Below, piece by piece: positions 18,551 through 26,294 of a stretch of DNA of 64,000 nt. Positions within the stretch are counted from its first letter, which is position 1; each line of letters begins with the position of its first letter. Both the position numbers and the translations under genes were made by a program. A model generated the notes under the pieces. That model was not told where the DNA came from. It saw only the letters and a list, made by a program, of their open reading frames with translations, and did not search any database. Source of the DNA: Mycobacterium stomatepiae (GTDB lineage: Bacteria; Actinomycetota; Actinomycetes; Mycobacteriales; Mycobacteriaceae); the NCBI RefSeq assembly GCF_010731715.1, contig NZ_AP022587.1, positions 1 to 64,000 of the forward strand. Direction: 5' to 3'.

Positions 18551-19750
18551 TTACTGAGCGTCGGCGAGCGCGCGGCCCATGCGCGAGACGGCTTCGGTGA
18601 GAATCGCCCGCGAGGTAGCGAAATTCAGCCGCACATGCCCGGCTCCGCCGGTGCCGAAGACATGCCCGGAGCTCAGCGCGACACGGGCGTGGTCGAGAAA
18701 CCAGCGGGCCGGTCCGGACAGGTCGGCCACCACCGCGAGGCCGTCGCCGGCTTCTTCGGTAAAACCGAGCTCCCGACAATCCAGCCAGGCGAGGTAGGTG
18801 CCTTGTGTGCCTTGATATTTCACGCCTGGTAGCGGTTTGGCGACCAGATCGCTCAGTAGTGTGCGGTTGGCGTCCAGGCCCGCCAGCAGCGCGTCCAGCC
18901 AGTCGCCGCCGCTGCGGAACGCTTCCGCGTGCGCGATGATGCCCAGGTGACTTGGCCCGTGGCTGACCTCCTCGGGCATCCGCTGCAGATCGGCGGCCGC
19001 CTCGGGCCCGGCGATGGCCAGTGCCGCCTTGAGCCCGGAGAGATTCCACCCCTTGGAGGCGCAGGTCAGCGCGAACGCATCCTCGGCGCCGGGGACGCTC
19101 AGGTACGGCGTGAATCGCGAACCCGGCAAGACCACCGGCGCGTGAATCTCGTCTGCGACCACCCGCACGCGCGACCGCCGCGCGCATTCGGCTACGCCGC
19201 GCAATTCGTCGACCGTGTGTACCGTCCCGGTCGGGTTGTGGGGATTGCACAACAAGTAGGCGACCTTCCGGTCCGACGCCCGCGCGCGTGTGAAGGCTTC
19301 CTCCAACGCGTCCAACGCAATTCGCCCCCCGGCATCGAGCGGCGCCTCGATCACCCGTCGTCCCGAGTGCGTCACGAAGGCGTAGAACGGCGCATACACC
19401 GGCGCGTTGACGACGACCGCGTCGCCCGGATCGGTGATCAGCCGCAGTGTCTCAACGATTCCGAGCATGACGTCCGGCACTACGGTCGTGCGGCTGACCT
19501 CGAGACCGTGCCATTGCCAACGCCGCGACGCGAATTCGCCGACGGCCTCGGCAAGGGCGGTCCCCGCCGGATAGCCGGTATCGCCGTTGTCGATCGCGGT
19601 TCGCAGGGCATCGGCGACGGTGGGGGGTAGGTTGACATCCATCTCGGCGACCCACAACGGCAAGACGTCGTTGGGATGCGCGCGCCACTTCATGCTGGTG
19701 CGCAGTCGCAATTGCGGCAGCGTGAGTTCCTCGAGTGGATTAGGCGTCAT
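18551..19750 (-). CDS. PatB/MalY-type PLP aminotransferase or cystathionine beta-lyase
   Basis: 399 residues, starting [22 protein letters not shown], the fold-type I aminotransferase class with C-S lyase activity. [10 protein letters not shown] at the N-terminus is characteristic of PatB/Mal[15 protein letters not shown] holds the Asn-Pro PLP region, [11 protein letters not shown] the PLP-binding Asp, and [15 protein letters not shown] the Schiff-base Lys (about residue 230). VRLNFATSR supplies the carboxylate-binding Arg. It resembles M. tuberculosis Rv2294. A role in methionine or cystathionine metabolism is likely, but transaminase activity cannot be excluded. Confidence 0.9.
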   Translation of the reverse strand: MTPNPLEELTLPQLRLRTSMKWRAHPNDVLPLWVAEMDVNLPPTVADALRTAIDNGDTGYPAGTALAEAVGEFASRRWQWHGLEVSRTTVVPDVMLGIVETLRLITDPGDAVVVNAPVYAPFYAFVTHSGRRVIEAPLDAGGRIALDALEEAFTRARASDRKVAYLLCNPHNPTGTVHTVDELRGVAECARRSRVRVVADEIHAPVVLPGSRFTPYLSVPGAEDAFALTCASKGWNLSGLKAALAIAGPEAAADLQRMPEEVSHGPSHLGIIAHAEAFRSGGDWLDALLAGLDANRTLLSDLVAKPLPGVKYQGTQGTYLAWLDCRELGFTEEAGDGLAVVADLSGPARWFLDHARVALSSGHVFGTGGAGHVRLNFATSRAILTEAVSRMGRALADAQ

Positions 19751-19776
19751 TCCCGCAGACTAGGCCGCGGGCGGAG

Positions 19777-20874
19777 TCACCCGGTCACAAACGCGCCCCT
19801 GGGGATCGTCAAAGGCAGGTCGACCGAGCTCAAGAGCCCGGGCTCGGCGGCAACGACATAGGGCACGGCGTTCACGACGCGCATCGCGGTGGCGACCATG
19901 GCGCCCGCACCCGACGTCATGCTCCCGACTCCGGCCTTGCGCGGATCCTTCAGCGTTGCCGCCATGCTGCAGTCGATATCGGGGTCGCCGAAAATCTGAA
20001 CACGGTACGACAGATCGCCGATGCCGGTTGGCCATTCGGGTGCGACGTCGGGTGCGAGCCGGGTGATGTGTTCGATGACGATGGCCTCGCGGCCGTCGAC
20101 CACACCGGTCGCCCGCATGCGCAGCGCACCGGCCGTACCCGCCTCGACGGTGCCCATGGCGACCTCCAGGGTCCGGTTGGTGACCGCGCGGTCGAAATGC
20201 TCGCGGACCTCCTGGACTTCGACGCCGAGCGCGTCGGCGATCAACCGGATCTGCCCCTGCCATTCACCGGCGATCGCACCCGGAAAGCCGATCCAGGGCT
20301 GGTAGTCGAGGGGCCGGCCGAAGCCCAGCGCGTCGCTCATGATGTCTGGCACGGCGTAGTCGTCGTAGAGGCCGATCTCCCAGGAGTGGATCCTGTCGAT
20401 GGACGACGACTGGGTGGATAGCACCAACGGCAGGTAGTCGGCGGCAAAGCCCGGCTCGATGCCCGACGCGTAGAGCGACACCTGGCCCTGCTTGGCCGCG
20501 GCGGCCAGCTGGTCGCGCCATTCGGCGGGTTCGTAGGCGTGCGGATTGACCAGCCGGGTGGTGCTGGTCGTGACGACATTGATCCCGGCCTCGAGCAGCC
20601 GGACGTAGTCGGGAATGGCCAGCGCGTCGCGCTCCGGGCCGCTGGCCGCGTAGATCACACAGTCCGGCGCCAGCGCTATCAGCGCGTCGGCGTCGTTGGT
20701 GGCTTTCACGCCGATCGGCTCGCCGTTGGCGAGTTCGCCGGCATCCTTGCCGTCTTTCTCGCGGGAGTGCGCCCACACGCCGACCAGGTCGAGATTGGGG
20801 CGCCGATCGATGGCGCGAATCGCGATCGAGCCGATCCCGCCCGTCGCCCATACCACTACCCGCTGAGCCGTCAT
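19777..20874 (-). CDS. DapB/2,4-diaminopentanoate-dehydrogenase-like NAD(P) oxidoreductase
   Basis: 365 residues, with a Rossmann start MTAQRVVVWATGGIGSIAIRAI and a DapB-type second motif (DLVGVWAHSREKDGKDAGEL). YAASGPERDALAIPDYVRLLEAGINVVTTSTTRLV is the cofactor-side segment of this family, and the C-terminal domain resembles that of 2,4-diaminopentanoate dehydrogenase. Many such paralogs occur in mycobacteria, with no proven substrate. A second copy, about half identical by eye, is divergent at 21224-22285. The gap between the two holds a candidate operator shared with the TetR promoter at 24387. Confidence 0.85.
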   Translation of the reverse strand: MTAQRVVVWATGGIGSIAIRAIDRRPNLDLVGVWAHSREKDGKDAGELANGEPIGVKATNDADALIALAPDCVIYAASGPERDALAIPDYVRLLEAGINVVTTSTTRLVNPHAYEPAEWRDQLAAAAKQGQVSLYASGIEPGFAADYLPLVLSTQSSSIDRIHSWEIGLYDDYAVPDIMSDALGFGRPLDYQPWIGFPGAIAGEWQGQIRLIADALGVEVQEVREHFDRAVTNRTLEVAMGTVEAGTAGALRMRATGVVDGREAIVIEHITRLAPDVAPEWPTGIGDLSYRVQIFGDPDIDCSMAATLKDPRKAGVGSMTSGAGAMVATAMRVVNAVPYVVAAEPGLLSSVDLPLTIPRGAFVTG

Positions 20875-20960
20875 CTGATCCTCCGAAAGACGTGGTGGCG
20901 CTTGCTCTTACGTCGGAAGCTACAGCCGCTCACCGGTAGGGTCAAGGGGTTAAGAGAGTA

Positions 20961-20993
20961 AGTACTATCCTAATGAACAAATTTTAGGTTAGG
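20961..20993. promoter_or_regulatory. Candidate operator and promoter region between divergent oxidoreductase genes
   Basis: The 9-mer TACTATCCT (20963-20971) also occurs at 24391-24398/9 upstream of the TetR gene, where it is half of a full palindrome. Around it is CCTAA (20969-20973) with the complementary TTAGG repeated at 20984-20988 and 20989-20993. The location is right for divergent control. The shared motif suggests that one TetR protein governs both promoters; that is inference. Confidence 0.45.
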
Positions 20994-21015
20994 GTGCGGG
21001 GTGTGAGGGCACGTC

Positions 21016-21207
21016 ATGCTCGCGGGCGACAGCGTAGCGGCGCTGCGCGAAGACGGCGGGCCGTACCGCATCCTGACTTCCGGCGAGACAGCCGACTAGG
21101 CGCAGAGCGGGCAATTGCTGCCGCTGGCTCCGCTGCGCGGCGGCGTAGCACCGGATGTGGCGTGGCCAAACCTTGAACGTGCCGCGGCGGTCAGCACGCG
21201 GGCTTAG
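21016..21207 (+). pseudogene. C-terminal remnant of an LLM flavin-dependent oxidoreductase
   Basis: One frame reads DSVAALREDGGPYRILTSGE, then TAG at 21097, then AQSGQLLPLAPLRGG and VAPDVAWPNLERAAAV to TAG at 21205. This matches, block by block, the C-terminus of the intact LLM protein at 22331-23305 (VDELRANPGSHIIMSV, WVQSGKMLNLSPLCGG, LPPDIAWPYLKRVGEV). At the internal TAG the homolog has Trp, so TGG to TAG is the likely mutation. Only about 64 codons remain. It is the tail of a lost paralog between the two DapB-like genes. Confidence 0.7.
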
Positions 21208-21223
21208 TCAAAGGAGACCCGTT

Positions 21224-22285
21224 GTGCGTGTTGTCGTGTGGTCCACCGGGGGAGTGGGTTCGATTGCGATCGACGCCATTTGCGGTCGGCCCGATCTGGA
21301 ACTTGTTGGTGTCTGGGTGCATTCGCCCGAGAAGGTCGGCAAGGATGTCGGCGAGTTGGCCGGAGGTGCTCCGCTGGGGCTGGCGGCGACCAACGATGCC
21401 GACGCGCTGATCGCGCTGGGGCCCGACTGCGCGGTGTACGCGGCGAGTGGCCCCGATCGCGATGGCGCGGCCGTGCCCGACTACGTGCGGCTGCTGAAGG
21501 CGGGTATCAATGTGGTGTCGACGTCGTCGACGAGTCTGGTGTACCCGCCGTCGTATTTCGCGCCCAACTGGCGCGACGAGCTGGACGCGGCGGCCAAGGC
21601 CGGCCAGGCGTCATTCTACGTGTCGGGCATCTTTCCCGGCTTCGCCTCGGATCAGCTCGCGTTGCTGATGACGACCCAGTCCAAGCGGATCCGCCGGATC
21701 ACCGCCAGCGAGGTCGCCCTCAACGACCACTATCCGGTGGCCGACGTGATGATGGACGGGATGGGCTTCGGCCGGCCGCTGGATTTCGAGCCGATTCTCA
21801 AGACGCCCGGGTTCATCGAAATAGCCTGGAAAGCACCGATTTATCTGATGGCAGCGGGGCTCGGCGTCGAGGTGGAAGAGATTCGCGCTTCGCTCGATCG
21901 TGAGCTGACGGACCGGGACATCGAGGTCGCGTTCGGCACGATCAAGGCGGGTACCTGCGGCGCCGTCCGCACCCGGGCAGTGGGCATCGTCAACGGGGCC
22001 GAAGCCATCGTGATCGAGCATGTCATCCGGATGGCGCGCGATGTCGCACCGTCGTGGCCGACCTCGGAGTGCGACGCCACGTATCGCGTCGACATCGAAG
22101 GCGATCCCGATATCCACTGCGAGATGACGCTCGGGGCGGCGGAGGGGCACGCGGCGGGCCATGCCGCGATGGCGTCCACGGCTATGCGGGTGGTCAATGC
22201 GATCCCGTATGTCGTCGACGCGCCCGCTGGCCTGCTCAGCTCGCTGGATATTCCGACGACTCTGCCGCTTTACGCCTTCGACTGA
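21224..22285 (+). CDS. DapB/2,4-diaminopentanoate-dehydrogenase-like NAD(P) oxidoreductase (second copy)
   Basis: 353 residues from GTG 21224, chosen because AAGGAGA lies seven bases upstream and the protein then begins directly with the Rossmann strand VRVVVWSTGGVGSIAIDAI. It follows the 19777-20874 paralog throughout (ELVGVWVHSPEKVGKDVGEL, AGINVVSTSSTSLVYPPSY, YVSGIFPGFASDQLALL), and MRVVNAIPYVVDAPAGLLSS is the shared C-terminal block. It is the first gene of a likely operon with the LLM oxidoreductase 45 bases downstream. Together they suggest a two-enzyme oxidative step on one substrate type. Confidence 0.87.
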   Translation: MRVVVWSTGGVGSIAIDAICGRPDLELVGVWVHSPEKVGKDVGELAGGAPLGLAATNDADALIALGPDCAVYAASGPDRDGAAVPDYVRLLKAGINVVSTSSTSLVYPPSYFAPNWRDELDAAAKAGQASFYVSGIFPGFASDQLALLMTTQSKRIRRITASEVALNDHYPVADVMMDGMGFGRPLDFEPILKTPGFIEIAWKAPIYLMAAGLGVEVEEIRASLDRELTDRDIEVAFGTIKAGTCGAVRTRAVGIVNGAEAIVIEHVIRMARDVAPSWPTSECDATYRVDIEGDPDIHCEMTLGAAEGHAAGHAAMASTAMRVVNAIPYVVDAPAGLLSSLDIPTTLPLYAFD

Positions 22286-22330
22286 ACGTGTAACGTACGT
22301 CCCGCAGCTTCAGGTCAGCTAGGAGTCGCC

Positions 22331-23305
22331 TTGTTCTCACTGCGCTTCGATATGCGTGCCCCGTCGTGGGGCGCGCCTCCCGCCGAGCTGTATGCCGCGG
22401 TCCCCGAAATGTGTGCCTGGGCAGAAGAACACGGCGGGCTGGCCGCGGTGTTGTGTGAGCACCATGGATCTGAAGACGGTTATCTGCCGTCGCCGATGAT
22501 CCTGGCGCCGGTCATTGCGGCCCGCACCCAACGGTTGTCGATGAACCTGATCCTGATTCTGCCGTTCTACGACCCGGTCCGGCTGGCCGAGGACATGGCG
22601 GTCCTCGACATCATCAGCGGCGGGCGCGTGATCTACACCCTGGCCCTCGGATACCGGCCCGAGGAATTCGAACACTTCGGCTTGGCGATCAAGAGGCGTG
22701 GCCGGATCGCCGACGAGAATCTGGGCCTGCTGCGCAGGCTGTTGACCGGCGAAACCGTCGAGGAAGACGGACGCCGGGTCCACGTGACACCCGCGCCGTT
22801 GAGCGCGGGCGGCCCGGCGATGATGTGGGGTGGCGGCGCGCTGGCGGCGGCCCGTCGGGCCGGCAAGTACGGTCTGGGCATGCTGGGCAACGCCAATGCG
22901 CCCGGCATCCGGGAGGCGTACGAGGAGGCCTGCCGCGAGCACGGCCATCAGCCCGGGCCGACGATGTTCCCCGACCGCGACACACCGTCGGTCGTGTTCG
23001 TCGCCGACGACGTGGATCAGGCGTGGAAAGAGATCGGCGAGCATCTGCTGCACGACGTGCGCATGTATGCCGCCTGGAATCCCGGGGACGAGACGACGGC
23101 GGGGTTCTCGCACGTACAGACGGTCGACGAGCTGCGTGCGAATCCGGGTTCGCACATCATTATGTCTGTCCCCGAGGCGATTTCGTGGGTTCAATCGGGC
23201 AAGATGCTCAACTTGTCGCCGCTGTGCGGTGGGTTGCCACCGGACATCGCGTGGCCATATCTCAAGCGGGTCGGGGAAGTGGTGCTTCCCCAGGCACTGG
23301 GCTGA
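22331..23305 (+). CDS. LLM-class flavin/F420-dependent oxidoreductase
   Basis: 324 residues from TTG 22331, with AGGAG five bases before it. The luciferase-like TIM barrel is clear: MFSLRFDMRAPSWGAPPAEL, VLCEHHGSEDGYLPSPMILA and RLSMNLILILPFYDPVRLAED. VLDIISGGRVIYTLALGYRPEEF and MMWGGGALAAARRAGKYGLG follow, with LSPLCGGLPPDIAWPYL at the end. Whether it uses FMN or F420 cannot be told. Cotranscription with the upstream DapB-like gene is likely. A converging terminator-like hairpin follows at 23378-23444. Confidence 0.9.
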   Translation: MFSLRFDMRAPSWGAPPAELYAAVPEMCAWAEEHGGLAAVLCEHHGSEDGYLPSPMILAPVIAARTQRLSMNLILILPFYDPVRLAEDMAVLDIISGGRVIYTLALGYRPEEFEHFGLAIKRRGRIADENLGLLRRLLTGETVEEDGRRVHVTPAPLSAGGPAMMWGGGALAAARRAGKYGLGMLGNANAPGIREAYEEACREHGHQPGPTMFPDRDTPSVVFVADDVDQAWKEIGEHLLHDVRMYAAWNPGDETTAGFSHVQTVDELRANPGSHIIMSVPEAISWVQSGKMLNLSPLCGGLPPDIAWPYLKRVGEVVLPQALG

Positions 23306-23377
23306 GCGTTATTCCTCGCCGAAGCGATCGGCTCGGGCCCTGCTCTCGTAGCTCACTGGACATCTCCTTCGATCAAC

Positions 23378-23444
23378 CGCGCCGAGCGTCGAGTTGTCGG
23401 GAAGAATTCCCGCGCTTTCACGCAACAACTCGACGTTCGGCGCG
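23378..23444. terminator. Long hairpin, probable bidirectional terminator
   Basis: Two 20-base arms (23378-23397 and 23425-23444) are complementary with one mismatch. The 27-base loop contains a nested hairpin GGGAA-GAA-TTCCC at 23399-23411. It sits between the converging LLM gene (ends 23305) and the AveC-like gene (ends 23451). There is no U-tract, as is common in mycobacteria. A similar CGCCGAACGT core follows other genes in the window (12806, 26300), which hints at a repeat family. Confidence 0.6.
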
Positions 23445-23450
23445 AGGGTT

Positions 23451-24224
23451 CTACTTGGGTTGGTTGGGCACGCCCGGGTATAGCTGCTCGGTCGGACCCA
23501 CCGTCACCCAGCCGCCCAGCTTCGTGATGAGGTGGGGCGCGAAGACCGCGCCGTACACCAGATGTCCGACGACGATCACGGCCGCGATGGACAGCAGCGA
23601 CGACTGCGTCCGAGTCTTCGATCGCTTATCGGCCCACATGTCGATCACATTGCGGCCTTGCGCATCGGTGCGCCCGAGCAGGTAGGTGAAGACCATCATC
23701 TGGATGCCCATCGCCAGCGAGTCATACAGCGGGTACTGGTGCTTGGTCCCTTCGAAGATCGCCAGGCCGGGAATCACGTAGCCGTAGTAGAAGTTGCCGA
23801 GCTCGGCACCGGTGAAGGCGTTGAAGAACAGCGCCCAGCAGAATCCGACGACGAGGCCGACCACCAGGAGGGTAATTGGTCTGCGCCAGTTGAACTTTGC
23901 GCTCAGCCAACGTCCGAGGGCGGCACCGGTCAGGGCGGGAATGACGAAATAGGAGACGTAGCCGATCGGCACCGACGAAGGCAACCCGCCCCACGTGACA
24001 TTCAACGGCCACCACGACGGCATGCGGGGCAGCGCGGGCGGAAACTGTGCGTACATCGCCCAGTCGTACGGTGACTCGATCCACGAGAACGAGATCGCCG
24101 AGATGCCCAGCAGCAGCAGCGGGTGGATGCGCCCGCGACGGTAACTCAGATAGACCCCGACGATCAGGAACACGGTGCTGCTGACGTAGGCGAAATACAT
24201 CGCCCCCGCCAGGTACGGGGTCAT
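23451..24224 (-). CDS. AveC-like (spirocyclase family) membrane protein
   Basis: 257 residues from ATG 24224, an integral membrane protein with about seven hydrophobic helices. Landmarks are TPYLAGAMYFAYVSSTVFLI, LLLLGISAISFSWIESPYDW, SWWPLNVTWGG and NFYYGYVIPGLAIFEGTKHQ, followed by YPLYDSLAMGIQMMVFTYLLG. This pattern is that of the spirocyclase AveC family. AveC itself is a bifunctional dehydratase/spirocyclase of avermectin synthesis; the many mycobacterial members have no proven reaction. The start overlaps the stop of a 42-residue membrane protein (ATGA), implying translational coupling. It is divergent from the TetR-P450 pair. Confidence 0.8.
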   Translation of the reverse strand: MTPYLAGAMYFAYVSSTVFLIVGVYLSYRRGRIHPLLLLGISAISFSWIESPYDWAMYAQFPPALPRMPSWWPLNVTWGGLPSSVPIGYVSYFVIPALTGAALGRWLSAKFNWRRPITLLVVGLVVGFCWALFFNAFTGAELGNFYYGYVIPGLAIFEGTKHQYPLYDSLAMGIQMMVFTYLLGRTDAQGRNVIDMWADKRSKTRTQSSLLSIAAVIVVGHLVYGAVFAPHLITKLGGWVTVGPTEQLYPGVPNQPK

Positions 24225-24349
24225 CTCGGTGTGCACTGGCGGCCCTCGTCGCTCGGCGCCCGCCGCGCCTCGGGATCGAAGCGGATCACGAGCCCGAATA
24301 TCAGAACGATCAGGCCGAACAGCATGCCGAGCATGATGACAGCGCCCAT
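24221..24349 (-). CDS. Small single-helix membrane protein coupled to AveC-like gene
   Basis: A 42-residue protein from ATG 24349. Residues 1-22 form one hydrophobic helix (MGAVIMLGMLFGLIVL and on to GLVI), followed by a charged tail RFDPEARRAPSDEGRQCTPR with one Cys. The stop codon overlaps the ATG of the AveC-like gene as ATGA. The overlap, the good codon use and the position directly behind the TetR-controlled promoter make it a real gene rather than a chance frame. It may be a small subunit or stabiliser of the AveC-like protein; that is inference. Confidence 0.65.
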   Translation of the reverse strand: MGAVIMLGMLFGLIVLIFGLVIRFDPEARRAPSDEGRQCTPR

Positions 24350-24386
24350 GGTGTAACCCTTTCGAATTGGCGCTCTTTAAGGTAGC

Positions 24387-24397
24387 GGATACTATCC
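24387..24397. promoter_or_regulatory. Candidate TetR operator (palindrome)
   Basis: GGATA-C-TATCC is a perfect palindrome in the gap between the divergent small-protein/AveC-like operon and the TetR gene. Its right half with flanking bases (TACTATCCT) recurs at 20963-20971 between the two DapB-like genes. Confidence 0.5.
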
Positions 24398-24428
24398 TCA
24401 AGGCGGAGTTTTGGAGGAGTGGACCTCG

Positions 24429-25079
24429 GTGCCCCAGCGAGCAACTAAGCGGCCGATACGGGCGACGGTGGTGCGCCGACCTCGGGGTGAGCCGCGCCGG
24501 CTGCTGCTCGACGCCGCCCGCGCGCTCTTCGCTGGCCAGGACTACCGCAGCACCACGACGCGTGAAATCGCCCAGGCCGCCGGTGTCACCGAACACCTGC
24601 TGTTCCGCAACTTCGGCTCGAAGGCAGCGCTGTTCCGGGAGGCGCTGGTGGTGCCGTTCGTGAGCTTCGTCGACGAATTCGGTCAGACCTGGCGGTCGGT
24701 GGTCCCCGAGGAGACCGACGAGAAGGAGCTGACGCGGCTCTTCGTATCGCAGCTCTATGACGTGTTCGTCGAACATCACGGTCTGCTGCTGACGCTGATG
24801 TCGGCCGAGAGTCTCAGCGAGGAGGAAAAGGCCGATGCCGGGATAGCAGAGATCCGCCGGGCCGTCACGGTGCTCGGCCAAATCAGCGTTGAAGGAATGC
24901 AATTGCGGGGCTTGCGGTCCGACCACCCGGACCTGCCCGCCCACTCGGCGGTTTCGATGATCGCGGGAATGGCCGCGCTGCGTTCGACGTACTTCGGGGA
25001 CACGCCACCGCCGCGGGAGGTGATCGTTGAGGAACTCGTTCAAGCGCTCTTGCACGGCTTCTTGCACCGCAACGACTGA
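24429..25079 (+). CDS. TetR/AcrR-family transcriptional regulator
   Basis: 216 residues from GTG 24429. This start is preferred over TTG 24411 because GGAGGAG lies nine bases upstream of it. A basic N-terminal arm (TKRPIRATVVRRPRGEPRR) precedes the helix-turn-helix (LLLDAARALFAGQDYRST, TTREIAQAAGVTEHLLFRNF, GSKAALFREAL). The rest is the helical ligand domain. It is 15 bases upstream of the P450 gene and divergent from the AveC-like pair. The palindrome at 24387 makes autoregulation and control of both sides likely. The effector is unknown. Confidence 0.92.
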   Translation: MPQRATKRPIRATVVRRPRGEPRRLLLDAARALFAGQDYRSTTTREIAQAAGVTEHLLFRNFGSKAALFREALVVPFVSFVDEFGQTWRSVVPEETDEKELTRLFVSQLYDVFVEHHGLLLTLMSAESLSEEEKADAGIAEIRRAVTVLGQISVEGMQLRGLRSDHPDLPAHSAVSMIAGMAALRSTYFGDTPPPREVIVEELVQALLHGFLHRND

Positions 25080-25094
25080 ATTAGGAATCCGGCC

Positions 25095-26294
25095 ATGACA
25101 AGCCCCAGCGCGGTCGAGTTGTATTACGACCCATTCGATGTCGACATCGACTCGAACCCGTACCCGGTGTGGAAGCGCATGCGCGAGGAAGCGCCGCTGT
25201 ACTACAACGAGAAGTTCAACTTCTACGCGTTGAGCCGATACGACGACGTGGCACGGGAGCTGCACAACTGGGAGACATACCGGTCCGGACGCGGGACGAC
25301 GGCCGACATCTTGTTCGCGAATATCGAAGTGCCACCGGGCATTCTGCTCTTCGAGGATCCTCCGTTGCACGACTTGCACCGCAAACTGCTGTCCCGGGTC
25401 TTCACGCCGCGGCGGATGCTGGCGGTCGAGGAGTTAGTGCGTGGGTTCTGCGTGCGCGAGCTTGACCCATTGGTTGGTGCGAGCGGTTTCGATTTCATCG
25501 CCAACCTCGGCGCGATGATGCCCATGCGCACCATCGGCTACCTCCTCGGCATCCCCGAGGAAGATCAAGAGAAAATCCGCGACCGCAGTGTCGCCAACAT
25601 CGAAATGTCCAAGGACCGCGACCCGGCAAAGGCCGACGCCGACGTGTTCGCGAATGCGATCGGCATGTTCGCGGAGTACATCGAGTGGCGGGCCAGTCAC
25701 CCGTCCGACGATCTGATGACCGAACTGTTGCGGGCCGAGATTGACGAGGGTGACGGCAAGCGTCCGCTGTCACGGACCGAGGTGCTGTCCTACACCGCGA
25801 TGATCGCGGGTGCCGGCAACGAAACCACCGCGCGCCTAATCGGTTTCATGGGACAGCTGCTGTCCGACAACCCAGATGCACGCCGCGAACTCGCCACCGA
25901 CCCGTCGCTGATCCCCGGAGCGATCGAGGAGACACTGCGCTACGAGCCCCCGTCGCCCGTGCAGGCCCGTTACGTCGCGCAGGACGCCGAGCTGTACGGT
26001 CGCGCGATTCCCGAGGGGTCGTACATGCTGCTGCTCAACGCGTCGGCCAACCGCGACGAGCGTCAGTTCCATGATCCCGATCGCTACGACATTCACCGCG
26101 GCGGAAGTCATCTCAGCTTCGGGCAGGGCCTACATTTCTGCTTGGGTTCGGCGCTGGCCCGGCTGGAGGCGCGGGTGGCCTTCGAAGAAGTGCTCAAACG
26201 CTGGCCCGACTGGGAAGTCGACTACGCGAAGGCCCAACGAGCACACACCGCGAGCGTGCGCGGCTGGGCGCGCTTGCCCGTTGTAGTGGGGTGA
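25095..26294 (+). CDS. Cytochrome P450
   Basis: 399 residues from ATG 25095 (TAGGA nine bases upstream). A soluble bacterial P450: I-helix oxygen-activation motif AGAGNETTAR (about residues 236-245), ExxR in EETLRYEPP, and the haem-binding loop FGQGLHFCLGSALAR with Cys near residue 347. Partner ferredoxin and reductase genes are not nearby. It belongs with the TetR gene just upstream and probably hydroxylates the compound processed by the DapB-like and LLM enzymes of this cluster. The CYP family cannot be assigned by eye. Confidence 0.95.
   Translation: MTSPSAVELYYDPFDVDIDSNPYPVWKRMREEAPLYYNEKFNFYALSRYDDVARELHNWETYRSGRGTTADILFANIEVPPGILLFEDPPLHDLHRKLLSRVFTPRRMLAVEELVRGFCVRELDPLVGASGFDFIANLGAMMPMRTIGYLLGIPEEDQEKIRDRSVANIEMSKDRDPAKADADVFANAIGMFAEYIEWRASHPSDDLMTELLRAEIDEGDGKRPLSRTEVLSYTAMIAGAGNETTARLIGFMGQLLSDNPDARRELATDPSLIPGAIEETLRYEPPSPVQARYVAQDAELYGRAIPEGSYMLLLNASANRDERQFHDPDRYDIHRGGSHLSFGQGLHFCLGSALARLEARVAFEEVLKRWPDWEVDYAKAQRAHTASVRGWARLPVVVG

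Noticed and set aside
17913-19250. A 445-codon minus-strand frame across the DUF2652 and aminotransferase genes
   Set aside because: It is rich in Arg with no family match, a typical shadow of GC-rich coding sequence in the aminotransferase gene.
23451-25379. A 642-codon open frame on the minus strand running through the TetR gene and the start of the P450 gene
   Set aside because: Only the last 257 codons (AveC-like) have membrane-protein character and homology. The upstream part is antisense to clear TetR and P450 genes.
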